This document shows, one piece after another, positions 1 to 7,275 of a DNA stretch of 46,729 bases; within the stretch, counting starts at the first letter, position 1; each line of letters begins with the position of its first letter. The DNA comes from Muribaculaceae bacterium (lineage in GTDB: Bacteria; Bacteroidota; Bacteroidia; Bacteroidales; Muribaculaceae): the NCBI GenBank assembly GCA_017935045.1, contig JAGBIJ010000030.1:1-46729 (forward strand). The letters run 5' to 3'. Below the pieces are notes generated by a model, which ran no database searches, had not been told where the DNA came from, and saw nothing but the letters and a program-made list of their open reading frames with translations. The position numbers and the translations under genes are program-made.

Positions 1-111
1 CTAAAAACTGAATTTTTAAATAATCACACAAACTCCTGATAATCAGTTAGTTAGAAGCTACGTAAAATCTTCCGAAATTTTTTACTCTGTTTTTAGGGGT
101 GCTTCAGGTTG

Positions 112-119
112 TAAATTTG
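112..119 (+). promoter_or_regulatory. Putative -7 box for the first gene
   Basis: TAAATTTG matches the Bacteroidetes -7 consensus TAnnTTTG and lies about 40 bases before the ATG at 161. No clear -33 TTTG is seen at the expected distance, so the call is tentative. The 111 bases before it hold no gene that I can support. Confidence 0.4.
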
Positions 120-160
120 GGTCATCAAAATCAATCATCAACTCTAAAAACAGAAAAATT

Positions 161-580
161 ATGTCAGACTTCATCAACAACTTCCGCGCGATCCACCACT
201 TCGTAAAAGGCATTCTCTCCAACGGCCGTGGGGAGTACACCCTCACCTTCGTCCAGGATCCGGACGACCGCTGGTACATCGACATGCCGTGGGACGGCAA
301 CCGCGGCAACCTCGAGATGGTGGCGGGGTCGGACGACCTCCTCACCTTCCTCGACACGGAGGGGACCCACAAGGTCACCATCCACGTCATCCCCTCGGAG
401 ACCCCTCTCGAGGTCGAGGGACACGTCGAGCTCCGTCAGCTCGACAAGTCGCTCACGGGCGGCTCGCACTACGACGCCACCGGCTTCGCCGGCTTCAGCC
501 TGAAGAAGATCTGGGTCTGCCCCGTGACCCTCTGCGTCCTGGGCCGCTACCCCAAGTACCTCTACGTCAAAAAAGTGTAA
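161..580 (+). CDS. Hypothetical protein, 139 aa, extremely GC3-rich
   Basis: I do not recognise this protein with certainty. It has no signal peptide or membrane segment. The middle (residues 36-64) has the pattern RWYIDMP...LEMVAGSDDLL, which loosely recalls small uncharacterised proteins (DUF6717-like) common near Bacteroidetes mobile elements; this is a pattern resemblance only. Third codon positions are almost all C or G, far more than in the AT-richer toxin/antitoxin and integrase genes that follow, and this opens long false frames on both strands. The ATG follows an AT-rich leader with a -7 box. A perfect 13-bp hairpin lies 35 bases after the stop. The odd base composition next to an integrase suggests a different recent history from its neighbours. 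Confidence 0.6.
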   Translation: MSDFINNFRAIHHFVKGILSNGRGEYTLTFVQDPDDRWYIDMPWDGNRGNLEMVAGSDDLLTFLDTEGTHKVTIHVIPSETPLEVEGHVELRQLDKSLTGGSHYDATGFAGFSLKKIWVCPVTLCVLGRYPKYLYVKKV

Positions 581-614
581 GAACCAGGGCCTCAGGCCCT
601 CAAACACGACGCTT

Positions 615-643
615 CGAGGGCCGGGGGAATCCCCCGGCCCTCG
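615..643. terminator. Perfect 13-bp hairpin between convergent genes
   Basis: A 13-bp GC-rich stem (arms 615-627 and 631-643) with a 3-base AAT loop sits between the stop at 580 and the convergent stop at 672. It can fold on either strand. No long T-run follows, so termination is inferred from position and stability. Confidence 0.6.
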
Positions 644-671
644 ACATATAATTCCTCACTTATACAAGGTA

Positions 672-938
672 CTATTCCACAGTAATAATCGGCTGTCCGA
701 AGAAGGAGGAAAGCATGGCGAGAGTAGAGATCGTAAAGTTATGCTCTCCACTCAGCCAACGTGTTATCTCGTTAGGCCGTTTACCGAGAGCTTCGGCAAA
801 CTGTTTTTTATTCAAACCCTTTTCATGCATAAGGGCGTCCAGTCTGTTAGAGATGGCAAAAGAGAGTCTGGTTTCCTCACGCTTCTCCTGAGGTATCTCA
901 TTGAAGATTTCCTGTAAAGAAATGTTGGCGGTCCTCAT
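672..938 (-). CDS. XRE-family HTH protein, likely antitoxin
   Basis: An 88-residue protein with a helix-turn-helix of the Cro/CI (XRE) class in the C-terminal half: KKQFAEALGKRPNEITRWLSGEHNFTI is the core, written here in two parts as KKQFAEALGKRP and NEITRWLSGEHNFTI. The gene follows the toxin-like gene with an ATGA overlap (935-938), so the two are translationally coupled. Toxin-first order with a downstream XRE antitoxin is typical of HigBA-like modules. It probably represses its own operon by binding the palindrome at 1448-1465. The function is inferred from fold and context; no antitoxin assay can be read from sequence. Confidence 0.7.
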   Translation of the reverse strand: MRTANISLQEIFNEIPQEKREETRLSFAISNRLDALMHEKGLNKKQFAEALGKRPNEITRWLSGEHNFTISTLAMLSSFFGQPIITVE

Positions 939-1405
939 AAATCAAAGGTTTTATCGGTTACAATTTCTTTTTCCGTAATTTCCACATTGCCTGAACGCAC
1001 TTCTTGTCGGAGCAAACGCTCGAATTTCTGCAAGTCCATGACGAAACCCTGCAACGTGTTGTCTTCCTCATATGTCCGGCTGTTCTTCACATCGCCATTG
1101 CCGAGGACGAGAATTTTGTCGGTAAGCCGCAGACAATATAAGCGGAGTTTTGATTTCAAAACCGGCAGTGCGACAACTGAGTCGTTCATCTTGCCCTCTC
1201 TGCGGAAGTACCGCTCCAGTGCGCCGTTGGATAGAATCTGTTCAACGAATCTCATTATCGCCTGAAAGTCAGGATTCAGTTCTGCATCCTGTCTGAACTT
1301 GGTAACGAATTTTTCAAATTCGCTCATATCATCAGACAGGAACTGAATAGTGTACATAGTGCAGCTGTCGCTGCTGTTGACTAAGAGGAGTTCTACTTCG
1401 CTCAT
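935..1405 (-). CDS. Toxin-like protein (RelE/HigB-like) of a TA pair
   Basis: A 156-residue protein without a signal peptide or membrane helix. Its middle contains LRLYCLRLTDKILVLGNGDVK, followed by an acidic turn and a C-terminal helix-rich part. This layout recalls Bacteroidetes proteins that sit just upstream of an XRE gene and are often listed as RelE-like or uncharacterised. The overlap with the XRE gene and the shared palindromic promoter support a toxin/antitoxin-like operon. Residues 1-80 have no motif I can name. It could also be an anti-phage or stability cassette carried with the nearby recombinase. The ATG at 1403-1405 follows the promoter at 1431-1438 by a short leader. Confidence 0.5.
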   Translation of the reverse strand: MSEVELLLVNSSDSCTMYTIQFLSDDMSEFEKFVTKFRQDAELNPDFQAIMRFVEQILSNGALERYFRREGKMNDSVVALPVLKSKLRLYCLRLTDKILVLGNGDVKNSRTYEEDNTLQGFVMDLQKFERLLRQEVRSGNVEITEKEIVTDKTFDL

Positions 1406-1430
1406 AATTCTTTCGTTTGAAATTACAACG

Positions 1431-1465
1431 CAAAGTTACAAAAAATGTTTTACACAAATGTAAAA
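1431..1465 (-). promoter_or_regulatory. Promoter and palindromic operator of the TA-like operon
   Basis: On the minus strand TAACTTTG (1438 down to 1431) is a perfect -7 box. Just upstream, 1448-1465 is a perfect palindrome TTTTACA-CAAA-TGTAAAA covering the spacer and -33 region. This is where an XRE repressor would block RNA polymerase, so autoregulation by the downstream XRE protein is inferred. Confidence 0.6.
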
Positions 1466-1477
1466 GCCAGAGATTTT

Positions 1478-2893
1478 TTACGATACACCCGACACGGCAT
1501 CCGTCAAAACATTCAGTTGCTTATCAACCCGGTATCGGGGCTGATTGAACGCAGCGCAGAGGAGCAGGAATAAGTCGCGGATTTCGAGCATTGAATAGTG
1601 CTCAACTGCGCTGCTGCCTACTTCATGAAGTCCGGTGGCATACATATTTACCTGCGCTTTGTTGGCGATGTCAATATGTGTCTTACGGCAGAGCTTGCTA
1701 CTGCCGACTGAATGTAGCGGCACTCGGTTCATCGTGCCTGTTGCCTCATCATACTGGTTAACCAGTCGGTCAATCTTACAATGTTCAAGCAGCTTCTTAA
1801 TCTTTGCATTGTATCCGCTTTTGCCAGAGGTGTATTTGAGGACGCCAAATTTGAAACCGGAGCGTTTGACGATTTCCAACGCAAACAGCATCAATGGCGT
1901 TTTCTTTTCCCGGCGGTCATTCTGCGTCTTCATGGTTTTCTTGGGCAGATATTGAACGTAAGGAATGCCGTCATCTGTAACTGCAACATTCGACATCGAC
2001 AACTTCATAAAGTCTCCGATACGACAGCCGAGAGCGCACTGAAGAAGAAAGGCATCTTTGGTTTCCTTCAGGCTGTCGGGCACATCTGCAGCCATTATCA
2101 GTTGAACTTCCTCATAACGGAGAAAGAATGGGTCGTCATACTGTTCCCTTAGTGCCTCGTTCCTCCTTTTCTTGGTGAGGCGTCTGAAAGGAGATTTCAA
2201 AATCTCGTCATTATCCTCCAGCTCATTGAAGAAAGCCTGTAATGCCCGGAGTTTCGCCGATGCCGTGTTGATACTCGCCTGCTTGGTCGGTATGGAGATC
2301 TTTTGCAGGCTGCCATATATCGCCTTGTGCTTATCGACATATTTGTATTCATTGATGACGAACTCCCGGAATGCCAATATATCTTCCGGAGTGAACTGTT
2401 CCGGTGTATAGCGCGATTTCTTGAAAATGATAAGATAACGTGATAGTTTATCCCATACAATCTTGTAGATCTTGGCTCTCCCCTCACTGACTGTGCCGTA
2501 TGTTTTCAGCCCGTCAATGTAGCGGTCGAAACGTGCCAGCAGTGTTTCTGTTTCCTCCGTCTTGACTATATTGTATTTCTCCGGATTGAGAACCATATCA
2601 ATTCTTGCCTCAAAGTCGGTGGCGTCAAATTCAGGACATTCCTCTTTCAGTTGCTTATAGGCTTCGTGCATCGCATCAATCTCGCGTGTAATCCCAATAC
2701 GCAAGTCCTCGTTGTAGAGGCTGACGCGCGGTTTCAGCGAGCCATCCATGTCAAACTTTTTCAAGTCCGCCAAATCAGCTTCGATATTGCTCTTATGAAA
2801 GAGCTGGACTTCCCGTCCCTCTGTAAGCCGGAAGCGAAGTCTTATTTTACCGCTCGTTTTGGTCGTGCGGAGATAGATCGTTATTCTTTCCAT
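1478..2893 (-). CDS. Tyrosine recombinase / site-specific integrase
   Basis: A 471-residue protein with the layout of Bacteroidetes phage/ICE integrases: an N-terminal arm-binding region (residues 1-100), a SAM-like core-binding domain (about 120-230) and a C-terminal catalytic domain. The first catalytic Arg lies in LQCALGCRIGDFMKLSM, a Lys-rich hairpin follows (YLPKKTMKT), then SSKLCRKTHIDIA gives the second Arg. GLHEVGSSAVEHYSMLE carries the later His and, in EHYSM, the Tyr nucleophile. The box around the second Arg is degenerate compared with the usual HxxR. The enzyme would cut and rejoin DNA at att sites of a mobile element. No matching att repeats were found, so the element boundaries are unknown; only the toxin/antitoxin pair and the GC-rich gene are near it. 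Confidence 0.85.
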   Translation of the reverse strand: MERITIYLRTTKTSGKIRLRFRLTEGREVQLFHKSNIEADLADLKKFDMDGSLKPRVSLYNEDLRIGITREIDAMHEAYKQLKEECPEFDATDFEARIDMVLNPEKYNIVKTEETETLLARFDRYIDGLKTYGTVSEGRAKIYKIVWDKLSRYLIIFKKSRYTPEQFTPEDILAFREFVINEYKYVDKHKAIYGSLQKISIPTKQASINTASAKLRALQAFFNELEDNDEILKSPFRRLTKKRRNEALREQYDDPFFLRYEEVQLIMAADVPDSLKETKDAFLLQCALGCRIGDFMKLSMSNVAVTDDGIPYVQYLPKKTMKTQNDRREKKTPLMLFALEIVKRSGFKFGVLKYTSGKSGYNAKIKKLLEHCKIDRLVNQYDEATGTMNRVPLHSVGSSKLCRKTHIDIANKAQVNMYATGLHEVGSSAVEHYSMLEIRDLFLLLCAAFNQPRYRVDKQLNVLTDAVSGVS

Positions 2894-2898
2894 AGGTG

Positions 2899-2947
2899 GT
2901 TGTGCATTTCAAAATACCGTTGTGCAAGTATAACGTTTTTGCACAAC
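2899..2947. promoter_or_regulatory. Three GTTGTGC repeats upstream of the integrase
   Basis: GTTGTGC occurs at 2899-2905 and 2919-2925 as direct repeats exactly 20 bases apart, and as its complement GCACAAC at 2941-2947. They cover the integrase promoter region, where TATACTTG on the minus strand is a weak -7 candidate. This looks like an operator for the integrase; the binding protein is unknown. Confidence 0.4.
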
Positions 2948-3548
2948 TAAAAGTGCGTTGAGATAAATACCTATGAATTTATTAACATTCAAAATCGCTC
3001 TAATTAGCTGATACACACTACCAATAAATTTTACCTTCATTCGCCGTCATTCATAATTCTGAGTCCTTCTAAGACAACACTTAAGCAAAATCCTATTTAT
3101 CCTTTGGATGAATAGGATTTTTTATTTGCACGAAATACAGCTATGCACAGAAATCCCGAAAAAAGCTATATTCGCCGGAGCATAGCCAAAGTTATTCAAC
3201 CGAGCTTCCGAGGCCAAACTTTAACGAAATCCCAAGGAAAAACACCGCTTCATTCTTAAGATAGATAGAGTGCGTTAAAAACATGTGGCGTAAGCATCTG
3301 TCTCAGTCATCGACATGTCACGCAGAGACAGATACCACCGTCCGCAGCTATGTATGGAAAATGGGGAATTTCGTCAAGTTCTTTCCCGATGCGGTTGCAA
3401 CTCCGCCCAGGGATAAGACGGGTTAGTCAACCCTACACATACATAGAGTAAACCTAAGTCAGTAAACATACCAAACTGAGTCAACCTTTTTCAGGAATAC
3501 ACAAAATTTTTCTTTTTATTTTCGTTTGGGCATTACGGGCATTACGGT
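2948..3548. other. 600-bp stretch without a recognisable gene
   Basis: The stretch contains a clear terminator hairpin (3087-3123), a 9-bp inverted repeat (3296-3304 with 3325-3333), and a 47-codon plus-strand open frame from 3283 to 3426 that starts MWRKHLSQSS and has no ribosome-binding site I can see. The frame may be a decayed gene fragment. I see no RNA gene and no att duplication. Confidence 0.5.
3087..3123. terminator. Rho-independent terminator hairpin
   Basis: AAAATCCTATT (3087-3097) pairs with AATAGGATTTT (3111-3121) and is followed by a T-run on the plus strand; the mirror A-run gives a T-run on the minus strand. No adjacent gene clearly uses it, which suggests that a gene has been lost here. 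Confidence 0.7.
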
Positions 3549-4718
3549 TTAATAAGTTTCGTAATATTTCACAGTCTTTTTGGGGTTATCAATACTGAGA
3601 TTACCGGGCACGGTGTTTTTAGGGAACGGCTGTTGCTCCCATGTGCCTTGCGTAAATTTATATTCAGCGGGCAGTCTAAGATTGAGGTCAATCGTGTAGG
3701 TGGAATCATTAATCTGATTCATCTTTACACCCATCGGATTCCAGTTTGCAAGCGCATCCTGATTTCCTGTTATATATACATCACCGCTTAATGATTTACC
3801 TTTGAGTTCGATATGAACCGGATATACCTCTTTGCTTACAGGTTCGTGACCGTGCGTAAGCCGATAGATGCAATAGTCTTTGAGGGCATCAATAATCACA
3901 GGCTGATAACTTTGATCATGGTCGTATTGTGGCGATTCGTTGAATTTCATCACAATATTGTCAGGTAAAGCAGTTGATTCAAAATGATTCTTTACCTTGT
4001 CGTAAGCCGGACGCCAATCAGGCCCCCATCCGGTGTCCTCACGTTCGTTAGCCATATTAAAGAAGAAGTATCGTGGCTTGCCGTCATTGAAATTGAAATT
4101 TATAAGACGGTCCGCCCAAAGATTATTGTCCCAACAAAGATTTGGCGACAAGGCAATGTAATCATCAAACATATCCTCTGTTTCCAATGCGTCAAGAATG
4201 AAAGAGGCACTCAAAGAATGACCCACTGCGAGAGTATGACCCGTTGTGCGGTAATGTGAATCAATATAAGGCATCAGTTCATCTTTAAGGAATTTCTTGA
4301 ATTGAGGGGCGCATCCATATCCCTCAGGCATTCCCTCAGGCAGAGGGATGTTAACCGGTGCGGAATAGAAATCTCGGTTTCTGTCGTATTCATATTCCGG
4401 AATATATTGGGATGGAATACCTACAACAATATATTGATGTGCATTTTCATTTGGGGACACTAACTCCTGACAACCATAATGCATCAGATTGTGTACAAGT
4501 CCGAATCTTGAACGCCATTGCGAGTCAAACACATAGATGACATCATAATCGGAATTGACGTTAGTGTCATAATCCTCCGGGGTAATAATAAGATAAGGAC
4601 GCTTGAAAGGGAAATTCTTTGAATCAAACTCCTTATATTCGACTCTTGCAATATCCTGTGCAGATACTCCTGATATTGAAATCAGCACTATAAAAAAGAC
4701 CGTGATTATTCGTATCAT
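3549..4718 (-). CDS. Secreted esterase-fold hydrolase with C-terminal CBM20-like domain
   Basis: A 389-residue protein with a signal peptide ending at VSAQ (residues 1-21), so it is exported. Residues 35-290 match the esterase D/enterochelin-esterase alpha/beta-hydrolase family: strand KRPYLIITPEDY, nucleophile elbow GHSLS with Ser168, and a late DHDQS with His267 as the likely catalytic His. Residues 298-389 look like a CBM20/glycogen-binding-like beta sandwich (VYITGNQDALANWNP, then AEYKFTQGTWEQQP). The substrate is unknown; a polysaccharide- or carbohydrate-bound ester is plausible from the binding domain. Transcription starts from a -7 box 25 bases upstream under a palindromic operator, divergent from a small gene and next to a LuxR-type regulator that may control it. 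Confidence 0.8.
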   Translation of the reverse strand: MIRIITVFFIVLISISGVSAQDIARVEYKEFDSKNFPFKRPYLIITPEDYDTNVNSDYDVIYVFDSQWRSRFGLVHNLMHYGCQELVSPNENAHQYIVVGIPSQYIPEYEYDRNRDFYSAPVNIPLPEGMPEGYGCAPQFKKFLKDELMPYIDSHYRTTGHTLAVGHSLSASFILDALETEDMFDDYIALSPNLCWDNNLWADRLINFNFNDGKPRYFFFNMANEREDTGWGPDWRPAYDKVKNHFESTALPDNIVMKFNESPQYDHDQSYQPVIIDALKDYCIYRLTHGHEPVSKEVYPVHIELKGKSLSGDVYITGNQDALANWNPMGVKMNQINDSTYTIDLNLRLPAEYKFTQGTWEQQPFPKNTVPGNLSIDNPKKTVKYYETY

Positions 4719-4742
4719 ATCATTGTTGTTTTGATTTCTGAT

Positions 4743-4790
4743 GCAAAATTACATCCGCTGAAAATTCCTCGCCATACCCAAATGGGTACG
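4743..4790 (-). promoter_or_regulatory. Esterase promoter with palindromic operator
   Basis: Minus-strand TAATTTTG (4751 down to 4744) is the -7 box. Exactly 19 bases upstream lies GCCATACCCAAATGGGTACG (4771-4790), whose core TACCC-AAAT-GGGTA is a perfect inverted repeat. It occupies the -33 position, which implies activator-dependent transcription. Confidence 0.6.
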
Positions 4791-4810
4791 ATTGCATCTC
4801 GGATAGAAAA

Positions 4811-4858
4811 CGTGCCCTTTTGAGTATGGCACAACAATCATTATACTCCTAATTTTGC
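4811..4858 (+). promoter_or_regulatory. Mirror-image promoter with second operator copy
   Basis: CGTGCCCTTTTGAGTATGGC (4811-4830) is a second, imperfect copy of the operator in mirrored orientation, followed after exactly 19 bases by TAATTTTGC (4850-4858), a perfect -7 box on the plus strand. It points into the small gene at 4884. Confidence 0.55.
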
Positions 4859-4883
4859 AGAGTAATAATTATCAAGGGTGTGA

Positions 4884-5045
4884 GTGGTTACACAGTTCGC
4901 TCTACCTGCGATAAGAAAGACTAAGACGAGCGATGCAGCACAGCGGACAGCGGCGCACATCTACGCAAGGATAGCGACCAACATCGCCGTCAGACGCGAT
5001 GTGAAGCATTTTCCGAGATTATATCTCTGCAAGAATTTAGATTAG
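4884..5045 (+). CDS. Possible small basic protein, 53 aa, GTG start
   Basis: A 53-codon frame starting GTG at 4884 has AAGGG (4874-4878) about six bases upstream as a ribosome-binding site and a -7 box at 4850-4857 that would start transcription near 4864. The product begins MVTQFALPAIRKTKTS and continues with a helical, Lys/Arg-rich segment (RTAAHIYARIATNIAVRRDV). It has no signal peptide and no family I recognise. It ends tail-to-tail with the LuxR gene, overlapping it by nine bases. The dedicated promoter and regular composition favour a real gene; small size and lack of a known homolog keep confidence low. Confidence 0.4.
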   Translation: MVTQFALPAIRKTKTSDAAQRTAAHIYARIATNIAVRRDVKHFPRLYLCKNLD

Positions 5046-5792
5046 CTTGTTATTGGTCGCCGCCACTATCGCCTCCGAAATATTGCGGACTTCCAATTTC
5101 TCGAATATCTGCTTGCGATATTTCTTGATGGTGTCGGGTGAAAGACAAATCTTGTCGGCAATCTCAGACATCGTATAACCCTGAATGGATAGCGTCAGCA
5201 CCGATTTCTCACCGTCAGTGAGTGAGGGCATCTGCTTTTTAATCCATCTGCGTGAAACGGTACTGTATTCAAAGTATTCGGAAGCGCCTACACGATGCAT
5301 TTCGATATGTCCCGGGTCGGTGTGGGTAGCAGTCGATACAACACACAGGGCAAGCCATATCCTGCCGTCGGATGTAAGAGCAAGCGGGGTCAGCTTGTGG
5401 TTAATGATAATCTTTCGACCACAGTTGAGAATATGAAAGTCGTAGGAAATATACCAATCCTTGCGCTCATGGACAGGAATATCGTTATAAAAGGCGAACC
5501 CGGCTTTGTTGAGGGTAAGCAGCAGCGGATGTTCATTCTCCGGAACAAAGTCAAGGTAGAAACGGTATCCCAATTCCTTTACCCGTTCTGGCGACAGTCC
5601 GCACAGGAACATCGGATTTGGTGATACATATAGAAAGTTCTGCCTGAAATAGTCGATGATATAGACGCTCTGATAAGATGAGCGCGAAAACGCCTCTGCC
5701 GAGTGGATATATTCATCTACACGGCTGTAATCAAGCTCTTCCGAGAGTCGGATCTCGTTATCGGGTATGAAGAATTCACTTGGCGTTTCCAC
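5037..5792 (-). CDS. LuxR-type transcription regulator with PAS-like sensor region
   Basis: A 251-residue protein. Residues 190-248 form a LuxR/GerE helix-turn-helix (LTDGEKSVLTLSIQGYTMSE, then IADKICLSPDTIKKYRKQIF), ending with a helix typical of the family. Residues 40-160 look like a PAS-type sensor (QSVYIIDYFRQNFLYVSPNP and later strands). There is no receiver domain with a phospho-acceptor Asp. Such proteins regulate neighbouring genes in response to an unknown signal. The nearest plausible targets are the two palindromes at 4771-4790 and 4811-4830. A -7 box TAATTTTG lies at 5814-5821 on the minus strand. The ATG at 5790-5792 is the only sensible start. Confidence 0.8.
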   Translation of the reverse strand: METPSEFFIPDNEIRLSEELDYSRVDEYIHSAEAFSRSSYQSVYIIDYFRQNFLYVSPNPMFLCGLSPERVKELGYRFYLDFVPENEHPLLLTLNKAGFAFYNDIPVHERKDWYISYDFHILNCGRKIIINHKLTPLALTSDGRIWLALCVVSTATHTDPGHIEMHRVGASEYFEYSTVSRRWIKKQMPSLTDGEKSVLTLSIQGYTMSEIADKICLSPDTIKKYRKQIFEKLEVRNISEAIVAATNNKLI

Positions 5793-6136
5793 TTGTTATC
5801 GTTGTTGTAGGTACAAAATTAGCGATTTTTTCTCAATAACCCGCTGTTTAGAGCCTTAAATCAACTGCGACTAAGAGAAAAAGAATCGAATTAAATATAA
5901 CTAACGCCCCTTAATAATGCAGTGCCACGGTGTGCTACACAACCACATCCGGGAGGCTGTTGATAACTGTGGATATTTCGGGCATAAACGTAAAAAAATA
6001 AAGTATTGGCCTTGAAATTTAGATTATTATTATTATCTTTGTGGCGTATTATACTTTAAACTAACAATCAGGATACATACTAATATTGATACATACTTAC
6101 TATTACAGTATCCGAAATATATAATTTTAAACACCT
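5793..6136. other. 344-bp divergent intergenic region
   Basis: It contains the LuxR gene's minus-strand -7 box (TAATTTTG, 5821 down to 5814), the promoter of the S24 gene (6012-6041), and two abutting DnaA-box-like 9-mers at 5958-5966 (TGTTGATAA) and 5968-5976 (TGTGGATAT). No gene or structured RNA is recognised. Confidence 0.5.
6012..6041 (+). promoter_or_regulatory. Promoter of the HTH/S24 gene
   Basis: TTG (6012-6014), 19-base spacer, TATCTTTG (6034-6041): a full match to the Bacteroidetes housekeeping promoter, with a leader of about 90 bases. Confidence 0.65.
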
Positions 6137-6820
6137 ATGACCGCACGCATTTTTGATTCAGAGGCTGTGTCCGGAGCCAGGCAGATAGAAGCTCTTTGCC
6201 GCCACACCGGATTCAACATCAAACGCCTTTCCGAAGAATCGGGTCTGTCGACACCTCAGACCTTGTATGATATAAAAAACGGTAAGCATGGCTTTTCTCG
6301 TGAGGTGGCCAATAAACTGCGCAATCGTTTTCCGGAAATCAATATGACCTGGCTGCTGCTGGGTTCCGGACCGATGCTGGAAGCCTCTCTGCAATCGGAG
6401 GAGTCTTCGGCAAGCGCTGAAAGCAGGGTGCCGCTGCTGCCGGTATCCGCATTCGCAGGCCCCATACGCGCTTTCAGCGAGGGACAGCTGCGTGAGCAAT
6501 GTGAGACCATCTACTCCCCCACCCGTGGCGCTGATCTGGCTCTGACCATTTCGGGAGACAGCATGGAACCCATGCTTCACGATGGCACCATAATATTTAT
6601 AAAGCGAATCAACGAATCCGCTTTTCTGCCGTGGGGGCATACCGTAGTAATTGATACGGAGAATGGCGCGTTTGTCAAAGATGTCTTTCCGAGTCAGAAT
6701 GAGGACCAGATCATAGCCAGAAGCAAAAACCCGAAATATCCGGAAATGGTAATTCCGAAATCGAGTATTTACGGCGTGTACAGGGTTCTGAACGCGGTAA
6801 AATCATTCGGATTGATGTGA
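6137..6820 (+). CDS. HTH/S24 LexA-CI-like transcriptional regulator
   Basis: A 227-residue protein. Residues 12-75 form an XRE-type DNA-binding domain (FNIKRLSEESGLSTPQTLYD, then KNGKHGFS). Residues 120-225 form an S24 peptidase-like domain: SGDSMEPMLHDG carries the Ser nucleophile and NGAFVKDVF the general-base Lys. Proteins of this type act as repressors of phage or stress genes and may cleave themselves in an Ala-Gly linker; the FAG in VSAFAG (about residues 110-115) is a candidate cleavage site. No prophage lies nearby, so a chromosomal stress role is equally likely. It is followed by a tRNA cluster with its own promoter. Confidence 0.8.
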   Translation: MTARIFDSEAVSGARQIEALCRHTGFNIKRLSEESGLSTPQTLYDIKNGKHGFSREVANKLRNRFPEINMTWLLLGSGPMLEASLQSEESSASAESRVPLLPVSAFAGPIRAFSEGQLREQCETIYSPTRGADLALTISGDSMEPMLHDGTIIFIKRINESAFLPWGHTVVIDTENGAFVKDVFPSQNEDQIIARSKNPKYPEMVIPKSSIYGVYRVLNAVKSFGLM

Positions 6821-6921
6821 TTATCCTGCCGGAACATCAATTTTTTGAGTGTTGTTAATAATTGAAAGATAATCACTTACCCGTGGTGGCTCAAAAAAAG
6901 CAAAAATTTATCGTCTGAAAA

Positions 6922-6953
6922 TTTGGCCAGTTCGGAAAAAGTGTCTAACTTTG
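6922..6953 (+). promoter_or_regulatory. Promoter of the Gly-Gly-Leu tRNA cluster
   Basis: TTTG (6922-6925), 20-base spacer, TAACTTTG (6946-6953): a perfect consensus promoter about 55 bases upstream of the first tRNA. Confidence 0.75.
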
Positions 6954-7009
6954 CAACGCAAAAGAGGAAAACGCCACGGTAAAAACAGAGGCGAAACACT
7001 CAGAAAAAC

Positions 7010-7082
7010 GCGAAAATAGCTCAGTTGGTAGAGCACAACCTTGCCAAGGTTGGGGTCGCGGGTTCGAGTCCCGTTTTTCGCT
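7010..7082 (+). tRNA. tRNA-Gly(GCC), copy 1
   Basis: A 73-base cloverleaf: acceptor GCGAAAA/TTTTCGC, D arm with AGCTCAGTTGGTAGAGC, anticodon loop TTGCCAA with anticodon GCC, and T loop TTCGAGT. CCA is not encoded. It is identical to the copy at 7182. Confidence 0.95.
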
Positions 7083-7181
7083 CAAACAAAGCACATTGAC
7101 ATAGATGACTTACGGTTGTGAGCGGATGCGTCAGCTTCCGAAATCCAGAGCCCTCCCCTCATGGGTTCACAATCAATAAAT

Positions 7182-7254
7182 GCGAAAATAGCTCAGTTGG
7201 TAGAGCACAACCTTGCCAAGGTTGGGGTCGCGGGTTCGAGTCCCGTTTTTCGCT
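7182..7254 (+). tRNA. tRNA-Gly(GCC), copy 2
   Basis: An exact copy of the tRNA-Gly at 7010-7082, separated by a 99-base unrelated spacer. The same transcript probably carries both and the following tRNA-Leu, because no terminator is seen before 7368. Confidence 0.95.
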
Positions 7255-7275
7255 CACGGTACAACCGTCAGTCAT

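Noticed and set aside
164-607. Overlapping frames on both strands over the first gene
   Set aside because: High GC keeps several frames open. Only 161-580 has an upstream -7 box and regular amino-acid composition.
5958-5976. Replication origin
   Set aside because: Only two DnaA-like boxes, no AT-rich unwinding region with further boxes, and no dnaA/dnaN nearby.
7010-7254. CRISPR or repeat array
   Set aside because: The two identical 73-base units are tRNA-Gly genes with full cloverleafs. No other regularly spaced repeats occur in the window.
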